From: Halomonas sp. MCCC 1A13316 | Lineage (GTDB): Bacteria; Pseudomonadota; Gammaproteobacteria; Pseudomonadales; Halomonadaceae | Assembly (NCBI RefSeq): GCF_014931605.1 | Contig: NZ_CP053382.1 | Coordinates: 3,844,001-3,908,000 of the forward strand | Reading direction: 5' to 3' | Length of the DNA stretch: 64,000 bases | Shown here: positions 45,329 to 55,603 of the stretch, in pieces | Numbering within the stretch: the stretch's first letter is position 1 | Layout: each line of letters begins with the position of its first letter | Made by a program: the position numbers and the translations under genes | The notes under the pieces: model-generated | Database searches by the model: none | The model's input: only the letters and a program-made list of their open reading frames with translations | Told to the model about the DNA's origin: nothing

Positions 45329-46675
45329 ATGAGCGCTCGCTTCGCTTCCAGCCTCGCTGCGGAAATGCCCGCCCAGCGCATCGCCGTGGTCGGCAGCGGC
45401 ATCAGCGGCATGGCCGCCGCCTGGTACTTGAGCGCCCGCCACCAAGTCACGCTGTTCGAGGCAGAAAGCCGGCTGGGCGGGCACACCGCGACCGTGGACA
45501 TCGAGTTGGAGGGCCACCGCTACGCCATCGATACCGGTTTCATCGTATTCAACGACTGGACGTATCCGCATTTTCAGCGCTTGCTGACCCGGCTCGGCGT
45601 TGCCTCGCAGCCCACCGAAATGAGCTTCTCCCTGCACGAGACGGCACGCGATTTCGAGTATAACGGACATACCCTGGGCTCGCTGTTCGCCCAGCGCCGC
45701 AACCTGTGGAACCTGCGCTTCCATCGCCTGCTGGCCGATATCCTGCGCTTCAACCGGCGGGCAACATATGACCTGGCGCATGAGCGGCTGCCGACACAGC
45801 TTACTCTGGGCGACTATCTCGAGACCCATGGCTTCGGCGTCGATTTCCAGCGCCGATACTTGCTACCCATGGGAGCGGCCATCTGGTCGGCCAGCCTCGG
45901 CGATATGTACCGCATGCCGGCGCTTTTCTTCGTGCGTTTCTTCCACCATCACGGCCTGCTGTCGGTGCTCCACCGCCCCCAGTGGTACACGCTGGTCGGC
46001 GGCTCGCACGCCTACATCCCCGCGCTCACGGCGCCCTACGCCGACAGGGTAAGGCTCGACGCGCCGGTGCTGGGCCTTCGGCGAGACGCTGGCGGTGTCA
46101 TGCTGACCACGGCTCACGGCCGCGAGAGTTTCGACCAGGTGGTCCTGGCCTGCCATGCCGATCAGGCGCTGCGGCTGATCGAGGACCCGACCCCGATCGA
46201 GCACGAGATCCTCGGCGCGCTGCCCTATCGCGACAACGACGTGGTGCTGCATACCGATACTCGACTGCTGCCGCGCCGCCGTCGAGCCTGGGCCAGCTGG
46301 AACTATCGCCTGGACGGCCGTGGCGACAGCGCTCGGGCGGCGGTGACCTACAACATGAACCTGCTGCAGCGGCTCGATGCGCCCCACACCTTCTGCGTCA
46401 CCCTGAACGGCGAGGCGAGCATCGACCCGCGCCGGGTGCTGGGCCGCTTTCGCTATGCCCACCCCCAGTTCGGCCAGGCCGGCCTGCATGCCCAGGCCCG
46501 TCACGGCGAGATATCGGGCGTCGCCCGCCGCACGCATTTCTGCGGCGCCTACTGGCGCAACGGCTTTCACGAGGATGGCGTGTGGAGTGCCCTGCGAGTG
46601 GCCCACGCTCTTGGCTGCGACGAGAGCGGCACGCGGCCGCTCGGCATGAGGGCAGCAGAGGTAGCGACTGTATGA
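45329..46675 (+). CDS. FAD-dependent amine-oxidase-like protein
   Basis: A 448-residue flavoprotein with the dinucleotide motif IAVVGSGISGMAAAWYLS and the following GGHTATVDIELEG. The C-terminal FAD-binding region is THFCGAYWRNGFHEDGVWSALRVAHAL. Related proteins in Rhodobacter and Pseudomonas are encoded next to DUF1365 and CFA-like genes and act in fatty-acid modification (desaturase-like or furan-fatty-acid steps); that role is inferred here. It overlaps the next gene by four bases (ATGA). Confidence 0.88.
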   Translation: MSARFASSLAAEMPAQRIAVVGSGISGMAAAWYLSARHQVTLFEAESRLGGHTATVDIELEGHRYAIDTGFIVFNDWTYPHFQRLLTRLGVASQPTEMSFSLHETARDFEYNGHTLGSLFAQRRNLWNLRFHRLLADILRFNRRATYDLAHERLPTQLTLGDYLETHGFGVDFQRRYLLPMGAAIWSASLGDMYRMPALFFVRFFHHHGLLSVLHRPQWYTLVGGSHAYIPALTAPYADRVRLDAPVLGLRRDAGGVMLTTAHGRESFDQVVLACHADQALRLIEDPTPIEHEILGALPYRDNDVVLHTDTRLLPRRRRAWASWNYRLDGRGDSARAAVTYNMNLLQRLDAPHTFCVTLNGEASIDPRRVLGRFRYAHPQFGQAGLHAQARHGEISGVARRTHFCGAYWRNGFHEDGVWSALRVAHALGCDESGTRPLGMRAAEVATV

Positions 46676-47445
46676 GCATCCTACCGCGCTCCTGTATCTG
46701 CCATGGCACGCTGCGCCATCGGCGCTTCCTGCCGCGCCCTCATCAGTTCGAGTATCGGCTATGGATGGTATGTCTCGACCTCGACGAGTTGCCCGAGCTA
46801 TTCGACAGCGTACCGGGATTCAGCGCCAGAAGGGCGGCACTGGCAAGCTTCCGCCGCGAGGATTACCTGAGTGCAGACCAGCGGCCGCTGGCCGAGGCCG
46901 CCCGGGCCGAGGTGGCTCGTCAGCTCGGCCGAGCTCCCCAGGGGCGGGTCTGCCTGCTTACGCAACTGCGCACCCTGGGCTCGGGCTTCAACCCGCTCTC
47001 GCTTTTCTACCTGTATCACCGCGAGGAGGAGGGTGGCTGTCTCGGTGCGGTGCTGGGCGAGGTGACCAATACGCCATGGCGCGAGCGCATCCACTATGCC
47101 TGCTTCGTCGAACCGGATCGCCACAGTCACCGTGCGGAGTTTGCCAAACGTCTGCATGTCTCTCCCTTCCTGCCGCTGGATATGAGCTACCGCTGGCACT
47201 TCAACACGCCGGGCGAAGCTATCGAGTTGCACATGGCGACCTGGCGGCACGGGGAGTGCCACTTCGATGCCAGCCTGTCCCTGGTCAGCCGGCCGGCAAC
47301 TCGCAAGGCCCTGCTTGCCGGCCTGGCACGTCGCCCCTGGATGAGCTTCAAGACCATCGTCGCCATCCACTTCGAGGCGCTGAGACTGTGGGCCAAGGGA
47401 GTACCGATCCACGATCACCCGCAGCGCAAGGAGACCTTGCCGTGA
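46672..47445 (+). CDS. DUF1365 family protein
   Basis: A 257-residue protein with the DUF1365 hallmarks: GTLRHRRFLPRPHQFEYRLWMVCLDLDEL, the central LTQLRTLGSGFNPLSLFYLY, NTPWRERIHY and KRLHVSPFLPLDMSYRWHF. Enzyme activity unknown; members are linked by position with CFA-synthase-like genes. Start ATG 46672 overlaps the previous stop and its stop overlaps the next start, indicating translational coupling on both sides. Confidence 0.92.
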   Translation: MSILPRSCICHGTLRHRRFLPRPHQFEYRLWMVCLDLDELPELFDSVPGFSARRAALASFRREDYLSADQRPLAEAARAEVARQLGRAPQGRVCLLTQLRTLGSGFNPLSLFYLYHREEEGGCLGAVLGEVTNTPWRERIHYACFVEPDRHSHRAEFAKRLHVSPFLPLDMSYRWHFNTPGEAIELHMATWRHGECHFDASLSLVSRPATRKALLAGLARRPWMSFKTIVAIHFEALRLWAKGVPIHDHPQRKETLP

Positions 47446-48716
47446 ATATGCTACGCACCCATTCCGAATGTCCGTCGGTCGAGCCCGGCTCGGCACTCAT
47501 GCGCTGGCTGCGCCGCGGCATGCTGGCACAGCTTGAAAGCCTGGAGGGTGGGCGCATCATCCTGATCGAAGGCAACCAATGCCAGCGGTTGGGGCGGCAG
47601 GATGGACCCCTACAGGTCACGTTGATAGTGCGCCGCGCGAGGGCTTGGCGTCGTATGGCCCTAGGGGGGAGCGTCGGTGCAGCGGAAGCCTATATCGACG
47701 GCGATTGGGACGTCGACGACCTGGTCAGCCTGATCCGACTATTCGCCGCCAACCTGGAACGGCTCAACAACGAGGTGGAAGGTGGGCTGGCTCGTATCGG
47801 TCACTGGCTGGCCGGCCTGGGGCAAGGCCTGCTGCGCAATACTCACGGGCGAGCCCGGCGCAACGTTGCCGCTCATTACGATATCGGCAACGAGCTGTTC
47901 GCGACCTTTCTCGATCATCGCCACTGGATGTACTCCAGCGCCATCTTTCCGCATCCCGACGCCAGCTTGGAAGAGGCATCGACGTACAAGCTCGACCATA
48001 TCCTGGCCCGGCTCGATGTGCAGCCACAGCATCATTTGCTGGAAATAGGCACCGGCTGGGGCGGACTGGCCATCCACGCCGCTCGAACCCGCGGCTGTCG
48101 TGTCACCACCACGACCATCTCCAGCGAACAGTATCGGTACGCGTTGCGTCGTGTGCGCGAGGAGGGGCTGGAATCGCTGATCACGGTACTGCAGCGGGAC
48201 TATCGCGATCTCGAAGGTCGCTATGACCGCCTGGTCTCGGTGGAGATGATCGAGGCCGTGGGTCACCAGTACCTCGGCACCTACCTGGCCATGCTGGATC
48301 GTCTGCTCAAGGATGACGGCCTGGCCCTGCTACAAGCCATCACCATACGCGACCAGCGCTTCGAAGCCGCCAAGCGTGAAGTGGACTTCATCAAGCGTCA
48401 CATCTTTCCCGGCGGCTTTCTACCTTCGCACCGCGCCATAATCGATGGCCTGACGCGGCATACCTCTCTCAACGTGTTGGCGCTGGAGGAGATCGGCCTC
48501 CACTACGCGCACACCCTGCGCGAATGGCGCCATCGCTTCGAGTCGAACCTGGATACGGTCCGCCGGTTGGGCTACGACGAGCGTTTTATCCGCCTGTGGC
48601 GCTTCTATCTGTGCTACTGCGAAGGCGGGTTTCTGGAGCGCACCATCGGCACCTGTCAGCTGTTGCTGGCCAAACCTGGTGCCCGGTCTCGTCCTGTCAT
48701 CGGGGCCGTGGAGTAA
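47442..48716 (+). CDS. Cyclopropane-fatty-acyl-phospholipid synthase-like methyltransferase
   Basis: A 424-residue SAM-dependent methyltransferase. The N-terminal lipid-binding part has GGSVGAAEAYIDGDWDVDDL. The methyltransferase part has NVAAHYDIGNELFATFLD, WMYSSAIF, SAM motif LLEIGTGWGGLAIHAA and SVEMIEAVGHQYLGTYL. It adds a methyl or methylene group to unsaturated phospholipid chains. GTG 47442 overlaps the DUF1365 stop (GTGA); ATG 47448 is an alternative. Last gene of the putative light-response operon. Confidence 0.9.
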   Translation: MNMLRTHSECPSVEPGSALMRWLRRGMLAQLESLEGGRIILIEGNQCQRLGRQDGPLQVTLIVRRARAWRRMALGGSVGAAEAYIDGDWDVDDLVSLIRLFAANLERLNNEVEGGLARIGHWLAGLGQGLLRNTHGRARRNVAAHYDIGNELFATFLDHRHWMYSSAIFPHPDASLEEASTYKLDHILARLDVQPQHHLLEIGTGWGGLAIHAARTRGCRVTTTTISSEQYRYALRRVREEGLESLITVLQRDYRDLEGRYDRLVSVEMIEAVGHQYLGTYLAMLDRLLKDDGLALLQAITIRDQRFEAAKREVDFIKRHIFPGGFLPSHRAIIDGLTRHTSLNVLALEEIGLHYAHTLREWRHRFESNLDTVRRLGYDERFIRLWRFYLCYCEGGFLERTIGTCQLLLAKPGARSRPVIGAVE

Positions 48717-48767
48717 CGTCATGCTCGGCACGCCTTCGACCTGAAGGGTCCCGATGTGCGCGGTCTG

Positions 48768-50630
48768 TCATGCCGACGGCTCGGCTCGCAGGACCATCCC
48801 CGTCGTATCCGAGGCCAGCGCCCGCCACTGCGCTTCGATCACCTCGGCCGGACCCGGTCGAGCATAAAGGAAGCCTTGCACCAGTCGACAACCGGCTTGC
48901 TGTAGAAAATCGAGCTGGCCCTGGGTCTCCACGCCTTCGGCCACCACGTCGAGCCCCAAGCCACGCGCCATCGCCAAGACGGCGCTGACGATGGCGGCAT
49001 CGGCAGCGTCATCGGGCAGGGATCGGATGAAGGCGCGATCGAGTTTGAGCTTGTCCAACGGCAGGTTTTTCAGATAGCTCAACGACGAATAACCCATGCC
49101 GAAGTCGTCGATGGCGATACGATGGCCCTTGGCGCGCAGCGCCTCCAGCCGCGGCACGATATCACCGGCGCGCTCATCGAGCAGCACCGACTCGGTCAGC
49201 TCCAAACCCAGCTGTGACGGCTCGATGCCGTGTCTCGCCAGCCCCGCCGAGAGTGCCGTCTCGAGCTCGCCCTGGAACATCTGAATCGCCGAGATGTTGA
49301 TCCACACGGGCAACTGAGGCAGGCCCAGCTCATGCCAACGCGACATTTGCGACAACGACTCGTCGATCACCCAATTGCCGAGCTGGCCCATCAGCCCATG
49401 GCGCTCGGCCAGCGGGATGAAGTCGGCCGGCGAAACCATGCCATGCTCAGGATGCCGCCAGCGCAGCAGCGCCTCCATACCGACTACAGTGCCATCCATG
49501 ATGCGATGCTGGGTCTGGTAATACAGTTCGAGTTGATCACCGTTGGCCAAGGCGTCGCGCAGGCCGTAGACCAGCGCCATATGGGGCGAATTCTGCACGT
49601 CCAGCGCCGGACGGAAGCGCTGACTGACGTTACGCCCGTTCCGCTTGGCCGAGTAGAGCGCCGACTCCAGGCGTTGGAACAGCACTCCGGACTCCTTGCC
49701 ATCCTCGGGGGCCCGGCAGCTGCCGATTGAGAGCCCAAGGCGCAAGGTCTTGTTTGCCAGCTCGAAAGGCTCGCCCAGGTGTTGTCGCAGGCCGGCAATC
49801 CAGTGATCGTGGTCGTCGTACGTCGTGGTGCGTATTACCAGGAATTCGTCGCCCCCCAGCCGACCCACGACGCCGCCGGCCACATACCGGGCCAGGCGCT
49901 GGCCGAAACGGGCCAATAGACGGTCGCCCTGTTCCACCCCGAGGCTGTCGTTGACCGACTTGAAGCCGTCGATATCGATGATCGCCATATCGAGGCTCTC
50001 GCCGGCGCGCAGGTGGCGCAGGCGAGAGGTCATCAAGTCATGCAAGCGGCGGCGGTTAGGCAACCCGGTGAGCGGGTCCTCGAAGCCGATGCGCCGCAGG
50101 TCCTGTTCGCGCGCCTTGTGTACCGAAATATCCGTGAAGGTGCCGACGTAATGGGTGATCTGCCCGCGGACGTTCAACACTGCCTTGACGCGCAGCCATT
50201 CGGGAAATTCGTCACCCTGCTTGCGCCGGTTCCAGATTTCGCCCTCCCAGCGTCCCTTGCTGTGCAGGGTCTGCCAGAAACGCTTGAAAAAAGCCGGGTC
50301 ATGACGTGCCGCAGCCAGATTGGCGGCATTGAGCCCACGCACCTCGTCTTCAGTGAAACCGGTGATGCGAGTGAAGGCCGGGTTGACGGCGAGGATGCGA
50401 TTCTCGGCATCGGTAATCTGAACGCCCTCCTCGGAGAGCATCAGCGCCTGCTGCATCAGGTCGGCGTGCTGACGGTCACGCTTTATCTGGCGCCAGGCGA
50501 CTACCAGTCCCACCACGACAATGACGACAGCAGCCATTCGCAAGCCGGGGTTGGGCAGCCAGATACAGGCCGGTAACGCCACCATGGCAGCCCAGGTCAA
50601 AGGGCGGTTCAACGCGAAGGATGGCCGCAT
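48768..50630 (-). CDS. Membrane PAS-GGDEF-EAL cyclic-di-GMP protein
   Basis: A 620-residue protein: two N-terminal membrane helices (about 12-45), PAS domain (65-185, [24 protein letters not shown]), GGDEF domain (190-345, LGGDEFLVI intact) and EAL domain (365-605). The EAL domain has [38 protein letters not shown] and AEGVET. Both catalytic domains look intact, so it may make and degrade c-di-GMP or use GTP-bound GGDEF to tune the EAL phosphodiesterase. It converges on the CFA-like gene. Confidence 0.92.
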   Translation of the reverse strand: MRPSFALNRPLTWAAMVALPACIWLPNPGLRMAAVVIVVVGLVVAWRQIKRDRQHADLMQQALMLSEEGVQITDAENRILAVNPAFTRITGFTEDEVRGLNAANLAAARHDPAFFKRFWQTLHSKGRWEGEIWNRRKQGDEFPEWLRVKAVLNVRGQITHYVGTFTDISVHKAREQDLRRIGFEDPLTGLPNRRRLHDLMTSRLRHLRAGESLDMAIIDIDGFKSVNDSLGVEQGDRLLARFGQRLARYVAGGVVGRLGGDEFLVIRTTTYDDHDHWIAGLRQHLGEPFELANKTLRLGLSIGSCRAPEDGKESGVLFQRLESALYSAKRNGRNVSQRFRPALDVQNSPHMALVYGLRDALANGDQLELYYQTQHRIMDGTVVGMEALLRWRHPEHGMVSPADFIPLAERHGLMGQLGNWVIDESLSQMSRWHELGLPQLPVWINISAIQMFQGELETALSAGLARHGIEPSQLGLELTESVLLDERAGDIVPRLEALRAKGHRIAIDDFGMGYSSLSYLKNLPLDKLKLDRAFIRSLPDDAADAAIVSAVLAMARGLGLDVVAEGVETQGQLDFLQQAGCRLVQGFLYARPGPAEVIEAQWRALASDTTGMVLRAEPSA

Positions 50631-50878
50631 GAGAGGTCCCGATGTAACGGAGGTAAGAGAAAAATTGCGCCCATGCTATGCATCGACCCTACTTAGAGTA
50701 TCGACACTTAGCGATGACACTTTAATCGTTGGCGACTGTCGCGTCATGCCTGGCGTGCAATCATGGGCCTCGGCCAGTAGACTAGGCAGGGCCGCCCGGG
50801 CGGGCTGGCTCTTTGTGCCATGCTGCCTCCGCACCGCACGCGGAAGGGCCCACTACAACTGCGACTCGGAACGACTCA

Positions 50879-51394
50879 GTGATCAAGCAACACTCTTTCG
50901 AACGCGAAGAACTGCTGGCATGTAGCCGCGGCGAGCTATTCGGCCCCGGCAACGCTCAACTTCCGGCGCCCAACATGTTGATGCTCGACCGTATCGTGCG
51001 CATCCACGAAGAGGGCGGCCAGTTCAACAAGGGCGAGCTGATCGCCGAGCTGGATATCCAACCCGACCTGTGGTTCTTCGAATGCCATTTCCCTGGCGAT
51101 CCGGTCATGCCCGGCTGCCTGGGGCTCGACGCCATGTGGCAACTGGTGGGCTTCTACCTGGGCTGGCTCGGTCATCCCGGTCGCGGCCGTGCGCTGGGCT
51201 GTGGCGAGGTGAAGTTCACCGGCCAGATTCTGCCCGAGGCCGGCAAGGTCAAATACCACATCAACGTCAAGCGCATCATCACCCGGCGCCTGATCCTCGG
51301 CATCGCCGATGGTACCGTCTCGGTCGATGGCCGTGATATCTACCAGGCCAACGACCTGCGGGTCGGTCTGTTCACTTCTACCGCGAATTTCTGA
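50879..51394 (+). CDS. fabA: 3-hydroxydecanoyl-ACP dehydratase/isomerase
   Basis: FabA dehydrates and isomerises the C10 intermediate, opening the unsaturated fatty acid branch. The 171-residue product matches E. coli FabA (172) along its length: [28 protein letters not shown], catalytic His in [13 protein letters not shown] and Asp in [15 protein letters not shown]. The start is GTG at 50879, which gives the family N-terminus ([13 protein letters not shown]). It is the first gene of a fabA-fabB operon. Confidence 0.96.
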   Translation: MIKQHSFEREELLACSRGELFGPGNAQLPAPNMLMLDRIVRIHEEGGQFNKGELIAELDIQPDLWFFECHFPGDPVMPGCLGLDAMWQLVGFYLGWLGHPGRGRALGCGEVKFTGQILPEAGKVKYHINVKRIITRRLILGIADGTVSVDGRDIYQANDLRVGLFTSTANF

Positions 51395-51408
51395 AACAGG
51401 AGGCTTCC

Positions 51409-52626
51409 ATGCGACGAGTGGTGGTCACCGGTCTGGGTATCGTATCCTGCCTGGGCAACGACCCGCAGACGGTCGTCGAGGCGCTCAGGAATGGACGCTC
51501 GGGCATTCGCTTCAAGGAGGAGTATGCCGAGCTCGGTTTTCGTAGCCAGGTCGCCGGGGTCGTGAATATCGACCTCGAAGCCCTGATCGACCGCAAGCTA
51601 AGCCGCTTCATGGGCGACGCCGCGGCCTATGCCTACGTGAGCATGGCCCAGGCCATCGAGGATTCAGGCCTCTCCCCCGAGCAGGTGTCAAACGAACGCA
51701 CGGGACTGATCGCCGGCTCTGGGGGCGCCTCCAGCGCCAACCAGGTCGAGGCCGCCGACGTCATGCGTGCAAAAGGACTGCGCCGTGTCGGCCCCTACCG
51801 GGTCACCCGCACCATGGGCAGCACCGTGTCCGCCTGCCTGGCCACGCCGTTCAAGATCAAGGGCGTCAATTACTCGATCTCATCGGCCTGTGCCACCTCG
51901 GCGCACTGCATCGGCAGCGCCATGGAACAGATCCAGATGGGCAAGCAGGACATCGTCTTTGCCGGAGGCGGCGAGGAGGAACACTGGACCCTGTCATGCC
52001 TGTTCGACGCCATGGGAGCCCTGTCCACTCAGTACAACGACACTCCGGGCAAGGCCTCGCGCCCCTATGACAAGGCGCGCGATGGCTTCGTCATCGCCGG
52101 CGGCGGCGGCATGCTGGTACTCGAGGAGCTCGAGCACGCCAAGGCGCGGGGGGCGAAGATCTACGCCGAACTGGTCGGCTACGGCGCCACCTCCGACGGT
52201 CATGACATGGTCGCCCCCTCCGGCGAAGGCGCAGTGCGCTGCATGCGCCAGGCCATGGCCACCGTCGACGGCAAGATCGACTACATCAATACCCACGGCA
52301 CCTCTACACCAGTGGGTGACGTCGCCGAACTCAAGGCGATTCGCGAAGTCTTCGGCGACACCACGCCGGCGATGAGCTCCACCAAGTCGCTGACCGGCCA
52401 CTCGCTGGGTGCCACTGGCGTGCAGGAGACGATCTATTCGCTGCTGATGATGGAACACGACTTCATCGCGGCCTCGGCCAACGTCGAGGATCTCGACGAT
52501 CAGGCCGCCGGCTTCGATATCGTCACGCAGATGCGCGATAGCGTCAGCGTCGATCGTATCCTCTCCAACAGCTTCGGTTTCGGCGGCACCAACGCCTGCC
52601 TGGTCCTGCAGCGCTACCGCGACTAG
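51409..52626 (+). CDS. fabB: 3-oxoacyl-ACP synthase I
   Basis: FabB condenses malonyl-ACP with acyl chains and elongates unsaturated intermediates. The 405-residue protein has the Cys-His-His triad: Cys in [12 protein letters not shown], His in [11 protein letters not shown] and His in [19 protein letters not shown] lies 6 bases before the ATG. It is 14 bases after fabA and ends at a strong hairpin. Confidence 0.97.
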   Translation: MRRVVVTGLGIVSCLGNDPQTVVEALRNGRSGIRFKEEYAELGFRSQVAGVVNIDLEALIDRKLSRFMGDAAAYAYVSMAQAIEDSGLSPEQVSNERTGLIAGSGGASSANQVEAADVMRAKGLRRVGPYRVTRTMGSTVSACLATPFKIKGVNYSISSACATSAHCIGSAMEQIQMGKQDIVFAGGGEEEHWTLSCLFDAMGALSTQYNDTPGKASRPYDKARDGFVIAGGGGMLVLEELEHAKARGAKIYAELVGYGATSDGHDMVAPSGEGAVRCMRQAMATVDGKIDYINTHGTSTPVGDVAELKAIREVFGDTTPAMSSTKSLTGHSLGATGVQETIYSLLMMEHDFIAASANVEDLDDQAAGFDIVTQMRDSVSVDRILSNSFGFGGTNACLVLQRYRD

Positions 52627-52645
52627 CCGACCAGCCATCGCAATG

Positions 52646-52673
52646 CAGAAAGGCGCCCGAGGGCGCCTTTCTG
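52646..52673 (+). terminator. Terminator hairpin after fabB
   Basis: A 12-bp perfect stem, cagaaaggcgcc (52646-52657) with ggcgcctttctg (52662-52673), 4-base loop, lies between the convergent fabB and plsC-like genes and may serve both. Confidence 0.85.
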
Positions 52674-52728
52674 CGTTACGTTACGCGTTACGGGCAAAGC
52701 CCGCGCAATACAACACCGGCCAAGCATC

Positions 52729-53487
52729 CTAGCTCGTGCTGGCCCCCACCTCAGGCTTGGCAACCACCGGTCGCGGGACTTCGGAGATCTCGGCCAGACG
52801 CGCCTCGATCCAGGCCTCCACCTCGACCAGCACTTCCTCCGGCGTACGGCCCACGGTATCGATGGGCTCCCCCACCACCACGCTGAGCACCCCCGGGTTC
52901 TTCACCCAATGGCGCCCCGGCCAGCGTTCACCGGCATTGTGCGCCACCGGCAGCACCGGCACCCCGGCGCGACAGGCGATGACGGCCCCGCTCTTGTTGT
53001 AGCGCCGCCGCTGGCCTGGATCCACCCGAGTGCCTTCAGGGAAGATCAACACCGATAGCCCCTCCCGCAGGCGCACCACGCCCTGGCTCAGCACCTGCCG
53101 CATTGCCCGCGCTGGCTTCGAGCGGTCCAACGCAATGGGATGCAGCAGACGCAGGCCCCAGCCGAACACCGGGATGCGCAGCAGTTCCTGCTTTAGCACC
53201 GTACACACCGGCGGCTTGAGGATCTGCAGGTAGATGGTTTCCCACTCGCACTGGTGGTTGGCCAGAATCACGCAGGGACCGGGCGGCAAGTGCTCCCTGC
53301 CGCTGACCCGATAGGTCACGCCACAGGTCCAACGAAACCAGGCGGTGATGAAATGATTGTAGCGATTGAGCAGGCGGTAGCGTGAAGGCAGCGCCAGCAG
53401 CGGGGCCACCGGTAATAGCAGCGCGCCGAAGACGAAGATGGCAAGAAAATAACCGACGTAGAACAGCAGGCTGCGCAACACATTCAT
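52729..53487 (-). CDS. 1-acyl-sn-glycerol-3-phosphate acyltransferase (PlsC-like)
   Basis: A 252-residue membrane-bound acyltransferase with an N-terminal hydrophobic pair. The catalytic motif is ILANHQCEWETIYLQ (HX4E variant of the usual HX4D) and the substrate motif is LIFPEGTRVDPGQRRRYNKSGA. It makes phosphatidic acid from lysophosphatidic acid. It overlaps the RmlD-like gene by four bases and converges with fabB, a neighbourhood fitting lipid synthesis. Confidence 0.88.
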   Translation of the reverse strand: MNVLRSLLFYVGYFLAIFVFGALLLPVAPLLALPSRYRLLNRYNHFITAWFRWTCGVTYRVSGREHLPPGPCVILANHQCEWETIYLQILKPPVCTVLKQELLRIPVFGWGLRLLHPIALDRSKPARAMRQVLSQGVVRLREGLSVLIFPEGTRVDPGQRRRYNKSGAVIACRAGVPVLPVAHNAGERWPGRHWVKNPGVLSVVVGEPIDTVGRTPEEVLVEVEAWIEARLAEISEVPRPVVAKPEVGASTS

Positions 53488-54377
53488 GGGTAAGAGCCAC
53501 CCTCTTCATCGCTCGGGATGGCGCGGCGAGCCTGACACCACTCATCCAGCAGGCGACCCACCTCCAGCCGCCACGGCTTCTGGTGAACGCCGAAGGCCTC
53601 CAGCACACGCCGGCAGTTGAGTACTCGGCGTAGCGGCTGGTCATGATGGTGCTTGAGCGCCTTCACCTCGCCGAGCTCCACCTGTTCGCCCAGCCCCTCC
53701 AGGCGCGTCGAGAGCTGGGTGCGTACCATGGTGGTGAAGGTATACGCACTGACCGGCTCCGTACCCGCCAGGTGATAGGCGCCCCATGCGCCGGAACCGC
53801 ACGAGAGCTGATGCAGCATGCCGACCAGTGCCATGGCGACGGCGTCGGCCGATGTGGGGCAGAAGATGACATCCTGAGCGGCGCGAACCTCCTCCCCTGT
53901 GACCAGGCTGTCGATCACGCCGCTGAGCCAGGCGTGCCCGCCCTCCAGCGCGAACAGCGGCCCCAGGCGCACGATGAGGTGACGAGGGTGGCTTCCTCGG
54001 ATGCGATCGCCGATGGCGATCAACCGCCTGAGGCTCTCGTCGCGCGGCGCCGGTATCACGTGCTCGTCGATGGGCGTCTCGAAGCCATCCTGGTAGAGCT
54101 GGTCGGAGACGCACCACACCATTGGCGTATCGGTTTCGCGGCACGCCGCCAGGCAGGCATCGACGCCCTCGCCATGCGCGACCACGGCCGCGGGCTCGAT
54201 TTCCATCGGCGCCGATAGCGGTGGAATGACCACCGCTGCGGGCGCCAGCTCACGGAGCAGGCTGGCATCGATCTTCAGGCCGGGCTCGATGACGAGCTCG
54301 GTATCACTGCGGCGGTGCACCAGCCTGGCCAAAGCCAGATTGAGGCAATGGCCGGCATCCAGTACCAACAGCTTCAC
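53484..54377 (-). CDS. Sugar nucleotide-binding (RmlD-like) protein
   Basis: A 297-residue protein with the shape of an RmlD/extended-SDR fold: MKLLVLDAGHCLNLALARLV at the nucleotide-binding start, WCVSDQLYQDGFETPIDEH (in place of SD-x-Y/VF-DG), LIVRLGPLFALEGGHAWLSG and a C-terminal DQPLRRVLNCRRVLEAFGV. The GxxGxxG motif and YxxxK pair are altered (no clear catalytic Tyr-Lys), so it may bind nucleotide sugars without being a dehydrogenase. It is the first gene before plsC-like (4-base overlap) and the last core gene before the accessory region. Confidence 0.7.
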   Translation of the reverse strand: MKLLVLDAGHCLNLALARLVHRRSDTELVIEPGLKIDASLLRELAPAAVVIPPLSAPMEIEPAAVVAHGEGVDACLAACRETDTPMVWCVSDQLYQDGFETPIDEHVIPAPRDESLRRLIAIGDRIRGSHPRHLIVRLGPLFALEGGHAWLSGVIDSLVTGEEVRAAQDVIFCPTSADAVAMALVGMLHQLSCGSGAWGAYHLAGTEPVSAYTFTTMVRTQLSTRLEGLGEQVELGEVKALKHHHDQPLRRVLNCRRVLEAFGVHQKPWRLEVGRLLDEWCQARRAIPSDEEGGSYP

Positions 54378-54979
54378 TCAATAGCCTCCGGCAGCCTCGA
54401 TCGGGTAACGTCAGAACGGTAGTCGGCATAAGACATGGGGCGCAGCAGCAGTCTTTAATCTTAAGCGTATGTTCTTCATGGAATTTTACCTTAAAGCAAC
54501 AAAAAAAGCAACGCAAAATGTAAAGCAAAAATGGGTATGGCGTGCGCTTCAGCACTATCTTGATGGGGTGTAAAGCTAGCTATCTTTACACGCTGCAAGC
54601 CAGGCACCACCTGATGTTCATGATAACTTTATGCCGGGCCACGTCAGCAGAACCTACCCACCTGGCTTCTCTGTCCCCCCAGTATGCAGCCTTCGAAAGG
54701 AGGAGGCCAACACAGAGAAAGAGGCCCTAGGATACCCCTCCCCTTCCCCGTCCTACTCATTTCTCAACTCCCCGGCACAGGAGCCTGTACGACTTGGCTT
54801 GGACTCAGCAAAACTCAATCGTACGGAAGGCTCTACCTGGAGACTGCATTTAGAGCTGAACGGAACGGCACAGTTAACACAAGGCTAACCATTTAAGTCA
54901 CTTCCTCGGCTTCTTACTATCCTAGGCCATGTCAATCACAGCCCATGCGGCTTCGTTATCATGAAGGCGACTCTTCTTT
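54378..54979. other. Gene-free stretch at start of accessory region
   Basis: About 600 bases without a supportable gene. GC content drops sharply from about 54440 onward. It contains A-rich runs (54500-54535) and an 8-bp inverted repeat, gtgtaaag (54568-54575) with ctttacac (54584-54591). Short ORFs here lack ribosome sites and coding character. No tRNA or obvious attachment site was seen, so the exact island edge is not defined. Confidence 0.5.
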
Positions 54980-55603
54980 TCAACTTGTTTTTTCAACCCT
55001 CTGCACTGTGCTTGCTGCACATCCAGCTAACTCAGCAGTCTTGCGAATGCTGAAGCCTTTTCCTCGAAGCTCCTTTATCTTGATGTGCAAAGCAGCGTCA
55101 GCCGGCCTTCCCTTGTAGACCCCCCGAGCCCGGGCCTGCTGAATGCCTTCAGATTGGCGCCTCCTGCGATCCTCATAATCCTTCCTAGCGACCGCCGCAA
55201 GCATATCCAGTAGCATATCATTCACAGCATCAAGCATTCGGGCAGTAAAATCTTCTCCGCCTGTGGCCCGCATGGCTGCATGGCTCGTTGGCAGGTCAAG
55301 GGCGACAATGCGGACGCCAGCCTTCTGAATAGCTGCTTTGAGCGACTCCCAATCAGCACGGGCCAAGCGAGTCAGTCGATCCACTTGCTCTATCAGTAAA
55401 ACATCTCCTGGACCTGAATCTGCGAGCAACCTGAGAAGCTCAGAGCGGTCGGCTTGCGCACCGCTTGCATTTTCGGTGTACCAAGCAGCAACCCTAGCAC
55501 CATGTTCGCCAGCAAACTGCGCTAGCATCGCTTTTGTTCGATTCGCATCTTGTTCATCTGTAGAAGCCCTTAGATATCCTCTTACAAAGATTTGTGCAGG
55601 CAT
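54980..55603 (-). CDS. Serine recombinase, Tn3-resolvase family
   Basis: A 207-residue small serine recombinase. The catalytic N-terminus is GYLRASTDEQDANRT (nucleophile Ser about residue 14) with the conserved arginines in IEQVDRLTRLARADW. The long E-helix is TARMLDAVNDMLLDMLAAVARKDYEDRRRRQSEGI, followed by a C-terminal HTH (GFSIRKTAELAGCAASTVQRV). Such enzymes resolve cointegrates or invert DNA. No partner transposase is seen nearby. Codon use is less GC-rich than the core. AT-rich upstream DNA is its likely promoter. Confidence 0.9.
   Translation of the reverse strand: MPAQIFVRGYLRASTDEQDANRTKAMLAQFAGEHGARVAAWYTENASGAQADRSELLRLLADSGPGDVLLIEQVDRLTRLARADWESLKAAIQKAGVRIVALDLPTSHAAMRATGGEDFTARMLDAVNDMLLDMLAAVARKDYEDRRRRQSEGIQQARARGVYKGRPADAALHIKIKELRGKGFSIRKTAELAGCAASTVQRVEKTS

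Noticed and set aside
54378..54979. tRNA-associated attachment site at the island's left edge
   Set aside because: No tRNA gene or repeat of the tRNA-Pro 3' end (32530-32547) was seen in this stretch.
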